The position numbers and the translations under genes were made by a program. Under the pieces are notes generated by a model that ran no database searches, was not told the DNA's origin, and was given only the letters and a program-made list of their open reading frames with translations. This document shows, piece after piece, positions 1 through 13,187 of a DNA stretch of 64,000 nucleotides. How positions within the stretch are numbered: the stretch's first letter is position 1; every line of letters begins with the position of its first letter. The stretch is taken from positions 3,348,001-3,412,000 of the forward strand of contig NC_058161.1 of the NCBI RefSeq assembly GCF_020080835.1. The letters run 5' to 3'. Source of the DNA: Cotesia glomerata. Its lineage: Eukaryota > Arthropoda > Insecta > Hymenoptera > Braconidae.

Positions 1-807
1 TTTGTATGATACCTCTTTAATTCTAATCCAGTAATGAAACCGAAATGATCCGGTGATTAAATGGGTGCCCAATAATCGACGTTATCGTTCGGGAGTAATA
101 ATTGTGCAGAACCGCGGGCAGACAACTGAACCCTACATACATGCCGGTTATTTAGTGTACGTAGACACACACGACGGTCCGCATTCCATGAGTGGAACAA
201 CCGGTACACGTTCCAGTGGTTCTCAAAAGACAATTGCGGACACAGACATTAACTATTTTAATAAACTCCGAAGATGTGAGTGTAAATGTGAAGTCATACT
301 ACCACTTTGTATTTCTGTAGCCCGCTCTTCTTGAGTCACGAGAGTCCTCAATGCCCTCAACAAAGAACGTTGAGTCTCCGGTAAGTCAAAGGCTCCACTT
401 TTCAAGATTAAAGAAGACTCTGAAGGAAGACAAGAGATCGGTTTTCAATTATGGAGTCTGGTTATGCAATTTCTTGAGATTTCTAAATCTTTTGCATTTG
501 AATTTGAGGATGAAATTTGAGTTTAACATTTCCGTTTTTTTGTTGGAAAAATTCTTAAGTTCATTATCAAAAAATTAAAAATTATTATTAACTTATCAAG
601 AACTTGGACCAAATAATAACATTGTTTATTCTCGATTTCATCAAGCGATCTATTGCATCAAAGATATTCAATATTATGATTACAATAGCCAAAACAATAA
701 CAATACATCAAATAGATATTTATTTTTAAAGTTAACATCTTACATTGAGAAAAAAAAATGAATATTTTTGAAAAAAAAATAAATTTGTTGAAAATTTTAA
801 ACAATTT
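1..807. other. Non-repetitive stretch, no supported gene
   Basis: The first 380 bp are less AT-rich. A 93-codon frame (53-334) and a short frame ending at a possible donor (CTCCG|gtaagt, 381) are visible, but neither shows a known domain. Confidence 0.4.
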
Positions 808-987
808 TACACAGTAAAAAATTTTGCGTCATTTCTTCAAAAAATTTAGTGTTAAATATTTAACACTTCTTTATGTAAATTTAACATTTATTGTGATGAA
901 TTAACACAAAAAAGTGTTAAATATTTAACATACAAATTTTTAACACAAAATTTTTTGACGCATTGACGTAAAATTTTTTACTGCGTA
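808..987. mobile_element. Short MITE with TACACAGTAAAAAATTTT termini
   Basis: TACACAGTAAAAAATTTTGC is matched by GTAAAATTTTTTACTGCGTA. The interior repeats GTGTTAAAT/ATTTAACAC words, as in the larger elements at 18146 and 61932. Confidence 0.7.
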
Positions 988-1226
988 GTTTTTGATGAAA
1001 AAAAATTAAAATTGTTCTGATAATAATTTTCTTGCTGAAAAAATTTTTTTTGATAGAAATTCGTAAGTTGTTTTTTTGCTAATCAAAAAAATTTTTTTTT
1101 TAACTAGAAAATTATTGTGAGAATAATTTTAATTTCTTTACCTAAAAAATGAAATTGTTAAAAATTTTCAACAAATTACTTTCTTATTAAAACATAGCTT
1201 ATTTTTTTTTTTTTTTTTAAAGAGAT

Positions 1227-1795
1227 TGCACACCTCATAAGCGAAGCGAATGAGGTTGTGCTCTACACCGCCTTAAAAAAATCAAGCGATTTCTTGAACT
1301 AAAATTGTCTCTATTTATTTTCTATCGCACTTGTAGAACAATATTTACACATAAATGTAATGGAAAAACACTAGTTTCAACACTTATGACATTTTTAAAA
1401 GACATTTTGCTTTTTAAATAAATAAAAAAAATGTTTAAAAAAATTATTCCGTGGACGTCCGGCTGTCAAATGTATGTATAGAAATTGGTGTGATCACGAT
1501 AACTGCCGAAAAACTTAACTGATCAAGTCCATATTTTTTTATACGCTTCAGTATGATTTAAAACTAAGTCCTTTCGAAGATCACGGTCTAATTCAATGTA
1601 GTTTATTTATAATTAGCAATAAACTAAAAATCCACTTCGTTTGTATATCTATATCTATGTAAATAAGGTTCGTTTACAATACATGCGCAGTACCTTTTCT
1701 TTTCTGGGTGGACAATGGCGCGAAAGATTTAAAAGTATTTTTTGTATTTTATTTTAATCAATTTTATTATAGAAAATGAGATTATGAGGTGTGCA
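1227..1795. mobile_element. TGCAC-terminated DNA element, copy 1
   Basis: The terminal inverted repeats are TGCACACCTCATAA and TTATGAGGTGTGCA. An internal palindrome, CATAAGCGAAGCGAATGAGG, lies by the left end. There is no transposase ORF, so it is non-autonomous. A diverged copy lies inverted in NTAN1 intron 1, and a relative with matching ends but a different interior is at 51225-51829. Confidence 0.75.
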
Positions 1796-3124
1796 CTTTT
1801 GGATTTTCCAAACTTTTATTTATATTATGTTTAAAAAAACTGCATTAATTTGTTTTATTAATTTCTATAAGTTGGATTTTTTAATAAATTTTCTCTCCAA
1901 TAATTTATTTAAGAAGAAATTTTAAAAATTGCCGTATAAAAGTTAATTTATTATTTTTTAATCTAAAAATTTGGTTGAAAAAAATTGTTTAGAAAAATTT
2001 TAAATCTTACATATTTAATTGATCTACTATTGGACCAAATAAGTAATTCCTAATCAAATATATGAAATAAAATAAATATTAATGATAATGATTAATGCCT
2101 ATGTAAGATTTATTGCTGCACATGAACAAACGTTTGAAAAAACGACTACAATACATTAGACATTACAGAGCAAAAGACAATCGAAGGAAGTCGAAGCCTA
2201 TAAATATGCAAATAGTCAGTGGTCACCTGGGCCACTGTATGCTAATAAAATTTATTACGCTTGCCATACGGTCTAGATACTATCCTCGATAAATATTATT
2301 ATATTATAGATCTCTATACTCTATATTTGTTTATATTTTATGTCCTATAACAGATAAAGATAAAGATGTGAATTGATGCGTCCTGCCAACAAATTATGCA
2401 GGTGTTTCGCTTTTTAAAAACAATGAATATTTATCATATGGAAATTTTTATTATTATTTTTCTCGAAAAATTTATGGTAATTTAATTTAACAATCGATAT
2501 TTTCGTCGGTGAGAATCTTAAAGTATAATATTTTTCAGGGGAATTTCCATCTGAAAAGCGTTCAGATTTTTTCGTCCAGATATTTATAAATTTATGCATT
2601 GTCACAATAATTGGATAAATATTTTTAAATATTAAAAATGATGTTTTATTTATGTTTGTGTTTCAGAATAAAACAGAGGGTAGAAGTGAGGACCGAAAAA
2701 AAAAAGAAGACTGAATATGGCGGCCGGAACGTGTCCTCCTTGAAGATTAAACGAAACTTAGCAGGTATGTAATAAATAAAAATTAATATTAATATTAATA
2801 GAGAGATCGAGATTAATTGCGGCTGTGTATTTTCCGCTTGAGGGAGCGCCAACGATCCGTTTTATTGCGAAGACAAAGCTCGGTATCGTTCATGAGAACC
2901 CTTTAGAACGTGAAAACGTTTTTGTTTAGGTTATACTTATATATACTTCAGTTGGGTAACTTTGTTATTGGAGTTTTGCTGTTTTTCTGCTATTCGCGTG
3001 TGCAACGTATTCCACGATTAAGATGTGCAGGCGGACCTGAATTCCGGACGCTTGATACATATCTCGATTAACATCGTCCTTTTCTTGTCTACTGCAATCT
3101 GAAGGTATCTTTTTATGTTGCTGC
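1796..3124. other. AT-rich, mostly unique stretch
   Basis: Apart from the candidate exon at 2667-2764 nothing is supported. 2840-3080 is less AT-rich and could be regulatory. Confidence 0.4.
2667..2764 (+). other. Candidate internal exon
   Basis: It lies between a good acceptor (tatgtttgtgtttcag) and a good donor (CAG|gtatgt). One frame is open through all 98 nt (32 codons, rich in Lys and Arg, containing YGGRNVSS). I recognise no family, and no partner exons were found. Confidence 0.25.
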
Positions 3125-4750
3125 ACGGTTCAAATTAATATGTTTTGTATTTATATTCTTGGAATATTATGAATATATGTGATATATGATGTCATATATG
3201 TTCAATTTATATGTGATGTCATCAACAATTATATATGTTCTATATGACATCAATATAATAACATATGATGATCATATATTGTCATGCATGATATTTATTG
3301 CCACATATGTTCATGCATGAAGTTGCTAACCATCATATGTATCTCATATAACATCATATATTTTCAATGTTCATATGTGATGTGTGACGTCACACATAAT
3401 CATATATGACGTAATGAACAATCATTTATGCCGTATATGTTCATATGTAATATTTAATGTTCCATATGATCATATACGGAGTTATACGATATCATATGAG
3501 TCCATATGACATCATATATAAACATGAGCATAAATTGTGTTATAAATCATCATATATGTCACATGTTACATCATTGACGTTCATATGTGATGTGTGACGT
3601 CACACATAATCATATATGATATAATTAATAATCATTTATGCCATGTTTGTTTATATGTACTATATGATATTCCACATGTTCATTTATGGATTTATAAGAC
3701 ATCGTATTTGTCACATATTACATCATAGATATTCATACATAAAGTTGTAGGATATTATACATGTCTTATAAGACATCATGAATATTCATATATGATGTGT
3801 GACATCACACATAACCATATATGATGTAATTAAGAATCATTTATTCTATATATGTTCATATGTAATATGTGATGTTCCATATGTTCCTATATGGAGTTAT
3901 AAGACATCATCACATCATATATGTCCCATATGACGTCAGATATAAACTTGAGCATAAACAATGTTATAAACAATCATATGTATCACATATTACATATGAT
4001 TATATAAATAGTCATATATTATTTATATAATCGCCTTGTGGATTATATAAATGTTAAAAATATCTGTATAATTATTGTAAGGTCCCTTAGGGAGCTTTGG
4101 CTTCAAGGTCTAAATTTTTGAATAAATAAATAAATAAATAAATAAATTACATCATACATGTTCATAAATAAAGTTGCAGAATTTTTTAGGTGTCTTATAT
4201 GACATCATATATGTTCATATGTGCTTTTTGACGTCACACATAATCATATATAATGTAATTAACAATTATTTATGCCATATATGTTCATATGTAAAATGTG
4301 ATGTTCCACATGTTCATATATGGAGCTATAAGACATCATATGCTTCCCATACGACATCATATATAAACATGAGCATATACTATGTTATAAAACATCATAT
4401 ATGTTACATAGTACATCATACATGTTCATGTATGAAGTTGTAGAATATTATACATGTCCTATATGACATCATATATGTTCATATGTGACATATGACATCA
4501 CATTTGTCCATATTTAACGTAATGAACAATCATATGTGATATCACATGTGTCCATGTATAATGTAAACCATCATATATGTCTTATACGCCATTATATATG
4601 TCCATACATGATTTTATTATTCATCATGTGTTCTATATGATGCAATATATGTTTATATGCAAAATATCATATTATTTAAGTTCATATTTAACGCTATGAA
4701 GAATGATATATGAAAGTCATATGGCAATAAAAATATATGTTTATACATTA
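3125..4750. repeat. AT-rich satellite, roughly 205-210 bp period, with TGACGTCA palindromes
   Basis: Words such as CATATATGTTCATATGT recur throughout. The palindrome TGTGTGACGTCACACA is at 3381-3396 and 3591-3606, with decayed versions at 3796 and 4226, giving the period. A LINE tail interrupts at about 4010-4146. The 89-residue ORF at 4174-4443 is a by-product. Confidence 0.75.
4078..4146 (+). mobile_element. 5'-truncated LINE tail with (AAAT)n
   Basis: AAGGTCCCTTAGGGAGCTTT, then GGTCTAAATTTTTG and about five AATA units. It resembles the reverse-strand tail at 53536-53580 and has the form of a non-LTR retrotransposon 3' end. Confidence 0.5.
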
Positions 4751-5424
4751 ACAATTTTTTCCTCACAAAAAATTTATTAAACCATAATAATTAAGAATAT
4801 TAATAAAGACATTTCATAAATAACATCCAAGCACGGAATTTAATGAAGTACTGCACTCTAGAACTCTATATAAAACACTATAAAATAATAATAAGGATTA
4901 AATGAGTACAAAGCTTGGATCGTGATGGTATAAAATATCATAATTAGAAGCCTTTATCCAATTAATCGTAAAAGATTCCTTGTAAGCATAAATAAAACCT
5001 TGTTTTACAAGAGCTTAAAATATCAACACGTTAAATATAATCCAACAAAGATAACGGTAATCTCGCTGAAATATTAATCCATGACGAGATTCCGTGACGA
5101 TTAATTATCCGTATCGTTGTATTGGTCCCTAGAGTTAATTCTCCCTCTCTATCTTCTACTCCTATACTATCTATCCACACATACGTATAATAGGATAGAT
5201 GGAGATTCGAGATCATCGTCTTCCCTGTCGTCATCTGCATCTCCTACCATCCATTCTCATCTACATCAATACGTTATATATGTAAATGGCTCACACTTAT
5301 CCCACTGTGATTACTTGGTCAGCTGAGATCCGTATCCTCGGGTTATTAGGATCGTAATTAAACTGACTAATTAATCATTGGGTGCATTATTCTCATACAC
5401 TTGCTAATACATATGCTAACGAGA
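4751..5424. other. Unique AT-rich stretch, no gene seen
   Basis: Overlapping antisense ORFs at 5031-5240 (-) and 5117-5326 (+) have no recognisable content. Confidence 0.4.
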
Positions 5425-5935
5425 CAGCCTAATTTTTTTTTGAACTTCTACTCTAAAATTGTTACTTTTAATTTTTTCAAGTCAATAAATTTTTTGAAAG
5501 AAGTTCCAGTAGAATTTTTGGACATCAATAATTGAATTTTGGAAGGATTTTTGTACCTAAAAGTTCAAAAAAATAAGTAGTAAGTTGATTTTTTGCAAGA
5601 AATTCCAAAATGTTCAATTTTTTACTAGTTTTATATTTTTTGGAAAAAATTTATTTATTATATTAATAATTTTAAAAATTTCATCCAATTTTTTTTTTTA
5701 ACTTTAAAATTTTTACTTTTAATTTTTTTAAGTCAATAAATTTTTTAAAAAAAGTTCCAGTAGAATTTTTGGACATCAATAATTGAATTTTGGAAGGATT
5801 TTTGTATCTAAAAGTTCAAAAAAATAAGTATTGTTGATTTTTTGCAAGAAACTCCAAAATGTTCAATTTTTTACTAGTTTTATATTTTTTGGGAAAAATT
5901 TATTTAGTACATTAATAATTTTCAAAATTTCATCC
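5425..5935 (+). repeat. Tandem repeat, two copies of about 255 bp
   Basis: The block with AATTTTTGGACATCAATAAT and GTTCAAAAAAATAAGTA occurs at about 5512 and 5769. A third, dispersed copy is at about 10055-10245. Confidence 0.75.
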
Positions 5936-7187
5936 AATTTTTTTCCAACTTCAACTTTAAAATTTTTACTTTTAATTTTTTTAAGTCAACAAATTTAAAA
6001 AAAAAAATTCAAGTAAATATTTTTTTTTCTTTTCGGTTTATGTTTTGCGAGTTACGAGACGGAAATTGAGTTTGACAGTCTCGGATCTTCGTAATACGAC
6101 AGACGCCTTGGAAATATCATTTTCCGTGACATATTGCGAATCTATTTCTCTATACAATATTTTATTTATTTTCCTCATTAATATATTTGTTCATCTATTG
6201 TTATTATTCTGCTGTACCCATAAAATATCGCTGGTTAAAGGTAAACATCTTTGCTCAGAGCAAATATTTTCTTTAATGATACCCGGGAAAATATATACTT
6301 TAATAAATCAATAATTTATTTTTTTTATTAGTTTTTCTATTAAATTTTGTTATTTAGCTTCGGGACTTTTTGATAAAAATATAATTTTTTATCGATGTAT
6401 TATCTCGCTCCATGCTTTCTATAATTTATAAAATAATAATATTATATATAATATAATATAATATAATAAGACGGGAGATAGCGTATGACGTAAAGGTTCA
6501 TAAAAAACGTGGTAATAATAAATGTGAGATAAAATTTTATTTAAAACGAGTCAATTTTATGAGTAAATAAATTTATGATAGATAATTATTGAGAAATATA
6601 ATTATGTCAACAGATTAATAAAAACTTTTTTTTTTAATAGTGTGATCATAATTTTTAATAAAATTCTAACTTTTGTCAAAAAAAAAAAAAAAATAACACA
6701 ATATGAGTTTCTTTAATTTATTTTTATAGAAAAAAAAATTTTTTTGTAACAAAATTTATCCAAAAATTCCTAATTTAACTGAAATTTTTTAAATAATTTA
6801 TTTTAAAATAATATAGAAAAGTTCTATTAATTTTTACACTATTGCATCGGTAAAAAATAATAAATGTAAAAAATTAATAAGATAAATAATTATTGTTTAA
6901 TATAAAAAATTACACTAATATAAAATATTTTTACTAAAATTACTAAAAAATTTACCGAAGCCTTCAGTAAAAATTAATCTAAGTTACGAAATTGTCTACT
7001 GACTAAAGCGGCGCTGTAATCGCTGAAGACTTCTCAGTTGTATAAAAAAATTACACATTTTTGTGATCAGTTGTTGCCGAATTACAGTTAATTCTAATTC
7101 AATTTTATGCAATTAGTAAAATATTATTTGTAAAAAGGTACTTTAATGATATTTGTAATTTTTTTTTTATTATAAGCTATTATTATA
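5936..7187. other. AT-rich stretch, no gene seen
   Basis: Short AT words (an ATAATATAAT run near 6440) and an 89-codon frame at 6045-6314 with a hydrophobic middle but no family likeness. Confidence 0.4.
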
Positions 7188-7411
7188 TACACAGAAAGAA
7201 AAATGTTCTTGAATCAAGTAAATAATTTTGAAGAACTTTATCTTCTTGATTTGAGTAAAAAAATTTTTAAACAGAAATTTTTACTTGGTCTAAGTAAATT
7301 TTACTTGATTCAAGAATTTTTCATCTTGATTCAAGACAATTATCCTCTTCAAAATTATTTTCTTGGTTCAAAAATTTTCCTCTTGAATCAAGTTAATTTT
7401 TTTTTAGTGTA
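7188..7411. mobile_element. MITE with TACACAGAAAGAAAAA end and CTTGATTCAAG words
   Basis: The left end and right end TTTTTTTTTAGTGTA are inverted. CTTGATTCAAG-like palindromic words occur six or more times. It is the intact relative of the element split in NTAN1 intron 5. Confidence 0.65.
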
Positions 7412-9034
7412 TACATTTTCAAGTGAACTAACCTTAAAAAATAAATATATTTAATAATATTAATTAAAAATTCAACCTCATCAAACTGAAATCAAGTTTT
7501 TCCAAAATATGAAACCTATAAAAGTAATAATAATTTTCTATTAACTAAAATATTTCCAATAATTCTATTCTATGTATGTAGTAAGCTGCATTAATTTTTT
7601 TTAACAAAAAAAAATTTTCTTTTCTTGTAGAAAAATTTAAAACTCAGAAATTTTTCTTGAATTAAAAAACTTCTTCAAAACAAATTTTTTGACCGAAAAT
7701 TTTTTCCTTAAACCAATTAAAAAATTATTTTCCCAATAAGCAATTAAATAAAAATGTACCATAAATAAATGAAAGCCCCTTAGGTTACAATAGCAATGAA
7801 TAATCCTTAAGGTATTACCGTTTTACCAACCGTTAGGATTCTCCGGATTTTTATTAACCATTTTATTTATCTCATCTCATCTCGTCTCCTTATTCCCGTC
7901 GATTCTTCCTTTCTTACATCCTAACTTTCTTATTTTCTTCCTACAATGTTGAATCCCCGTCGGATCGATTCGCGGAATGAGGTAATCGATGATAGTACCG
8001 AGTTTGTACGATTGAATAAATAACTACCGCGTATTCACAGAGAACCACAGCATCCAATCCAATATCCGTCTATCTAGCAGTGCATAACACAGCACCGCAT
8101 CCTAGTGTATCGGTTGTTGCTTTCTCTCCTCTCGTGGGATTACTTTGCCCGCTTTCTGCCGCGCAAAAAATTATTTATATTACGTGAATCATCCTCAATC
8201 GCTGGAAAAACTGAATACCGTCTGCCATTATTTAAAAAGTTTATACAGATATTATATTTATTATTCTGCTAACTCACAACTGGGATTAAATATTTCCGCG
8301 TATTGATCAATACCAAGCCGATCTATCCTCTGGTTCTTATTTATATTTGAATAACTTTCCTGTGATTAATCACGAACGAAGAAAGACGTGATTTATGGAA
8401 GCACTGGTTCTAACTTTAACATAAATAAATAAATGAATAAATAAACCTTAATCTTATCTGCTAGCTTGGATGATAAAATAGAAGCTAGTTAATGATCGCT
8501 GATCGGCAAAAATAGTTGGAATTGTGCAAAAACTGACAATGCAATGTGTGATACATGACATGTAAATTGTAAATATGTTAAGTGTGTGTAACTTGACAAC
8601 CGACATTGAAAATACCATACGAATGGATGTTTCATGCAGACGAGACTCGTCGGGATTCGAGACACCAATAATTAAGGTAATGGCTACTTTTCAAGTGGAT
8701 TTCCGTGTGGTTGAATCTCTGATGCACTTACTACTCACTGTCTTATACATGATATGTTATAGGCATGTACATACGTTCTAAGCTTCGATGTTTGAGTATG
8801 AATGTGTGGATGTGTGCTGCTAATACTGTACGAGTTCTCAGCGATTACGGTCACGAATAACAACCAAGAAAGCACCCACAAGTTATTTCTTTAATTTGCC
8901 ATTGCTTTATTTTCGACTTCCTGTTTGTTTAAATCGTTACTTTGGATTGAGCTAATGATGGAAATTGATTTTTTAAGGCTATTAAGCCTTAAAATTTTTA
9001 ATAAAAATTTTATCGTTGAAAGTTTGAAAGTTTG
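7412..9034. other. Largely unique stretch, possibly regulatory
   Basis: 8040-8170 and 8560-8880 are less AT-rich than average. A 68-codon frame at 8575-8781 is not convincing. An (AAAT)n run lies near 8420. Confidence 0.4.
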
Positions 9035-10010
9035 AGAGGTTTTTAGTTAAGATTTTTTGTCAATACTGTTTTTTTGGGAACAAGAGAAGAGGCTTCAACG
9101 GGGATGGTGAAAAATTAATGGGTTAGTGGCACAGTTGATGTGGTTAAAATTTGGAAAGGATCGATCGAGTGGTTTTGGAGAAATTGGGGGTGTCAAATTT
9201 TGAAAAATGATAATTTTTTGAAATTAATGTTATTTAATTAGTAAATTAGTTCCGAAATTGGAAAATATTTTGATTTTTATGTAGTTTTCGAAAAGTAGAG
9301 GATTTTTGGAAATTGATTTTGTGTTCATGCTGTTTTTTTGGAAACAAGAGAAGAGATTTAGGCAGTATAGGTGGAAAATTAATGTATTAGGCGTGTATTT
9401 GGTGTAATTGGAATTTGGAACGAATCGATCGAGTGGATTTGGAGATATTGGGGGTGTCAAATTTTGGAAAATGCTAATTTTTTAAAATCAATGTTATTTA
9501 ATTAGTAAATTAGTTCTAAAATTGGAAAATATTTATGGTTTTAGAAAAATAAAGGATTTTTGGAAATTGATTTTGTGTTCATGCTGTTGTTTTTGGAAAC
9601 AAGAGATGAGATTTAAGTAGGATAGCTAGAAAATTAATGTATTAGGGGTGCATTTAGTGTGATTAGAATTTGGAACAAATCGGTCAAGTGGTTTTGGAGA
9701 AATTGGGAGTGTCAAATTTTGAAAAATGCTAATTTTTGAAATTAATGTTATTTAATTAGTAAATTAGTTCCGAAATTGGAAAGTAATTTAATTGTTATAA
9801 AGTTTCAGAATAATAAAGAATTTTTGGAAATAGATTTTTTGTTTATGCTGTTGTTTTTAGAAACGAGAGAAGCGACTTGAGTAGGATAGGTGGAAAATTA
9901 ATGTATTAGAGGTGCATTTGGTGTAATTAAAATTTGAAACAAATAGATCGAGTGGATTTGGAGACATTAGGGTTGTCAAATTTTGGAAGATGAAAATTTT
10001 TGAAAATAAT
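9035..10010 (+). repeat. Tandem repeat, four copies of about 253-263 bp
   Basis: GGAAACAAGAGAAGAG-like landmarks are at about 9077, 9340, 9593 and 9856. Every unit contains AATTTGGAACAAATCGRTC and GTGTCAAATTTTG. The open frame at 9230-9460 (minus) is not conserved between units. Confidence 0.8.
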
Positions 10011-10054
10011 GCAAGTTAGTCATTAAATCTTATTAGATTCAATCTTTTACAACA

Positions 10055-10245
10055 TTTTTTTGGTTGAAGAATTTTTGGACATCAATAATTGAGTTTTGGA
10101 AGCATTTGTGTACCTAAAAGTTCAAAAAAATAAATATTAAGTTGATTTTTTTCAAAAAATTTCAAAATTTTCAATTTTTTACTAGTTTTATATTTTTTGG
10201 AAAAAATTTATTCAATACATTAATAATTTTCAAAATTTCATCCAA
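10055..10245 (+). repeat. Dispersed copy of the 5425-5935 repeat unit
   Basis: GAATTTTTGGACATCAATAA to TTTCAAAATTTCATCCAATT matches the units at 5425-5935. Confidence 0.7.
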
Positions 10246-11123
10246 TTTTTCGATAATAAATACTCAAAAAATCACAATAAAAAAAAAGAAGTTTTCCCAT
10301 CTAAATTTAACATTTTCGATATAAATCATCCAGAAAAACAAAAGTAACAGTTGTTCCACGACATCTGATATCTCAGGCATTAATCCTCCGTAGCTTATTT
10401 ATATTTATACCTCCCTAATATAAAAAAAGTACTTTCTCATCGTATTTAAAACTTTTATCACTTTTAAACACACAAACTCGAAGAATCTAATTTAAATTCG
10501 AAAACAAAATATCCAGCTGAACGTTTTATTGGTTAATTTATCAACGGATAAGCCAATCAGTGATTTTTTTTCTAAAAGCTCATGTCTGGTTTATCAGCTG
10601 AGAATGCCCCAGATAAACCGATCACCCATCACCCATCTACATTTATAACACGTTTCCTCACGCGTTTTTAAACACATATCGATATCGACACTTGTTTCTA
10701 TTCTATACCGATTAATCTCGATACTCATGTCGGCGCGATATGACGCCTATAATTATCACCATCACCGCGTAAATAACTACTAATACATATTATATTATCA
10801 GAAGATTATACTGAAGCGAGTCGAGAATTGATGGAGCGTTGAGTTCGCGTAATTTTCAAAAATCATAACAAGATAAATCCTTCAAACTCCCTGATAAGCT
10901 TTGATAATATTCTAGTTTGAAAGCATGAATTTTGAACGTTTTCTAAAGCTCGGTAAAAAAAATGCTTTTTTTTACAAGTACACAAATAATTTTTAAAAAA
11001 ATTTTATTCTATTAAAAAAATTGTATAAGTTTTGAACTTATACAAATTTATACAATTTTTTAATGAAAAATTTACATTTTTAATTTAACAATTTTTATAA
11101 TAAAAAAATTGCATTTTTCAAAG
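10246..11123. other. Unique AT-rich stretch, no gene seen
   Basis: Nothing beyond short simple repeats; 10600-10780 is slightly richer in GC. Confidence 0.4.
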
Positions 11124-12377
11124 TACACTGATAGAAGGATTTAACTATTAATAATTTAATTTATTTAAGGACAATTATTAAATTTATTAAATTTTAATAA
11201 ATATTTTTTAATATTTAATAAATATTTATTTGGGAGAAAAGTACATTTATTAATAATTAATTAGTATTTATTAATAGTTAATAAATATTTTGTTGAGTGA
11301 ATTTGTTTCGCTTGAAATGTCATATGATATGAAGATTGCTTATAAACAAAAATCATCTTCACAAATTATTTGCATTAATTATATTACATTATAATAACGT
11401 TTATTGTAAAATACCAAATTCTATCACAGCTCATAATTATCTTTTATATTTCTAAATATTAAAAACGTTAATTTATTTAGTGAATTGAATTATTATCATG
11501 TATTCCAGCTATAGGATTATAAAAAGTGTCAAAAGAAAATTGCTAATTTTGCTTTTTATTTTAAATAAATATTTGTTAACAGTTAATAAATTGTACTTAA
11601 TAAATTACTTATTAACTGTTAATAAATATTTGTTGACTGTTAACAAATATTTATTAACATTTAATAAATCGTATTTGATAAATAATTTATTAACTGTTAA
11701 TCAATATTTATTAAGAACATGTAGGACAGAGAATATTCAAATTTTGGACAAAATACTGAGACGCTTTTTGACCAAGTAATTTTTGAACAAAAAATCATTA
11801 AACTGAGCAGGAGTATGTTAATAATAGTCCTTCGTAAATTGATTCTTTTATTTTTAAATTTAATCATTGAAAAAAAATAACAAAATGATAAATAAATAGG
11901 TAAAGTTCACGCGTAAAACTGCCTTATCTCCGGGTCCATCATATATTCATGTAAATAAACTTTACTATAAAGAAATTACTCATAAACTTACAACCAATAT
12001 AATCTTTGAGATTGATTTAATTTTTTGGTTAATCTTTACTTTAGTTTAGATTACTTATAAGACAGAATTATTAAAATGCAACTAGGTTTGAATAGAAAAC
12101 TAATTATCAACAAAAAATTTCATTTACTATAGTAAATAAACTATAGTTTAATTTTTTTGAACGGTGTTGGGAGTAATGACAGTCAGCCTGATAATCTTCA
12201 GTGCATTTTATGTGTTTCAAATAAACAATCCGATATATTCAATTGGCATTTGTTATCACTAGTCCAAACTGAATTACCGACAACAGACTGTAATACATGC
12301 TCTTAAATCCTGATGTTAAAAAATCATTTATTAACAGTTAATAAAGGTTATTATAAACAAATTTCTCTATCAGTGTA
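11124..12377. mobile_element. TIR element, CACTGATAGAAGGATT family, copy 1 (with nested element)
   Basis: Ends TACACTGATAGAAGGATTT and ATTTCTCTATCAGTGTA. The interior matches 33440-34152 except for a 588-bp insertion at 11715-12302. Confidence 0.8.
11715..12302. mobile_element. TTAA-flanked MITE, piggyBac-like by target site
   Basis: TTAA at 11711-11714 and 12303-12306 flanks a sequence with inverted ends GAACATGTAGGACAG and CTGTAATACATGCTC. The uninterrupted relatives at 33440 and 58469 show where the host element continues. TTAA duplication is characteristic of piggyBac transposons; no transposase is encoded. Confidence 0.65.
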
Positions 12378-12401
12378 AAATTCAAAATTTGGACTTCATC
12401 T

Positions 12402-12743
12402 TACACTGATTGAAAGATTTCTTACTATTTAAAAAGATTTCTTTGTATTTAAGAAATCATTTCTTAAACATCATTTTTTAATATTTAAAAAATATTTCTT
12501 AAATACAAAGAAATATTTCTTAAATATTAAGAAATATAAATACTAAAAAATATTTCTTAAATACAAAGAAATATTTCTTAAATATTAAGAAATATAAATA
12601 CTAAAAAATATTTCTTAAATACAAAGAAATATTTCTTAAGTACTAAGAAATATTTTTTAAATGCTAAGAAATGATGTTTAAGAAATGATTTCTTAAATAC
12701 AAAGAAATCTTCTTAAATGCTAAAAAATCCTTCTATCAGTGTA
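12402..12743. mobile_element. TIR element, CACTGAT family, short copy 2
   Basis: Ends TACACTGATTGAAAGATTT and AAATCCTTCTATCAGTGTA. The interior is a tandem array of AAGAAATATTTCTTAAATA words (period about 60 bp, three clear repeats at 12480-12650). Confidence 0.75.
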
Positions 12744-13187
12744 ACAAAAATAATTTATGTTCTGAGATGTACCAAATTTAAGCATATAATATAATAAAAA
12801 ACGAAGAATTTGAAACAGATTTAAATTGAAGCGTTTCCATAAAACACAAAAGATAAATTAAGATAATTAACTTGGTAAAAAAGTTGAGTATATATATATA
12901 TATATATATATATATGGATATATAATAAAAATAAAAATGAGCATCACAAGCAATTACAAAGGTAGATCCCTGAAATTACTATGACGCAGGGAAAATTAGC
13001 GTCTACCACCCCATTCGCCGGTATAAGATTACACGCCGGCGATGGCTATCGCCATTGTATCGCCAGGAAATTACACTCCTCGAAAATTCATTGTATCAGA
13101 ATACACACATACCCTTACAATCAGAAGAAGATAGAACACATGAAGAGTCAACTTAACTTAACTATATTGCTTATATCAAACCGTCCT
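12744..13187. other. Unique stretch with a GC-richer block
   Basis: 12960-13150 is less AT-rich and holds an 88-codon frame (12981-13247) without known motifs. The frame ends inside the adjacent MITE, which argues against coding. Confidence 0.4.
12889..12916. repeat. (TA)n microsatellite
   Basis: A short run of about 12 TA units. Confidence 0.85.

Noticed and set aside
53..334. 93-codon open frame with better base composition
   Set aside because: No recognisable domain, no splice or promoter context that fixes it as coding, and the codons do not suggest a family.
2646..2852. 68-codon antisense frame with a hydrophobic run
   Set aside because: It overlaps the better supported splice-bounded candidate on the other strand and has no family likeness.
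8575..8781. 68-codon frame with a possible donor after GTCGGGATTC
   Set aside because: No matching acceptor or partner exon can be shown; low-complexity surroundings.
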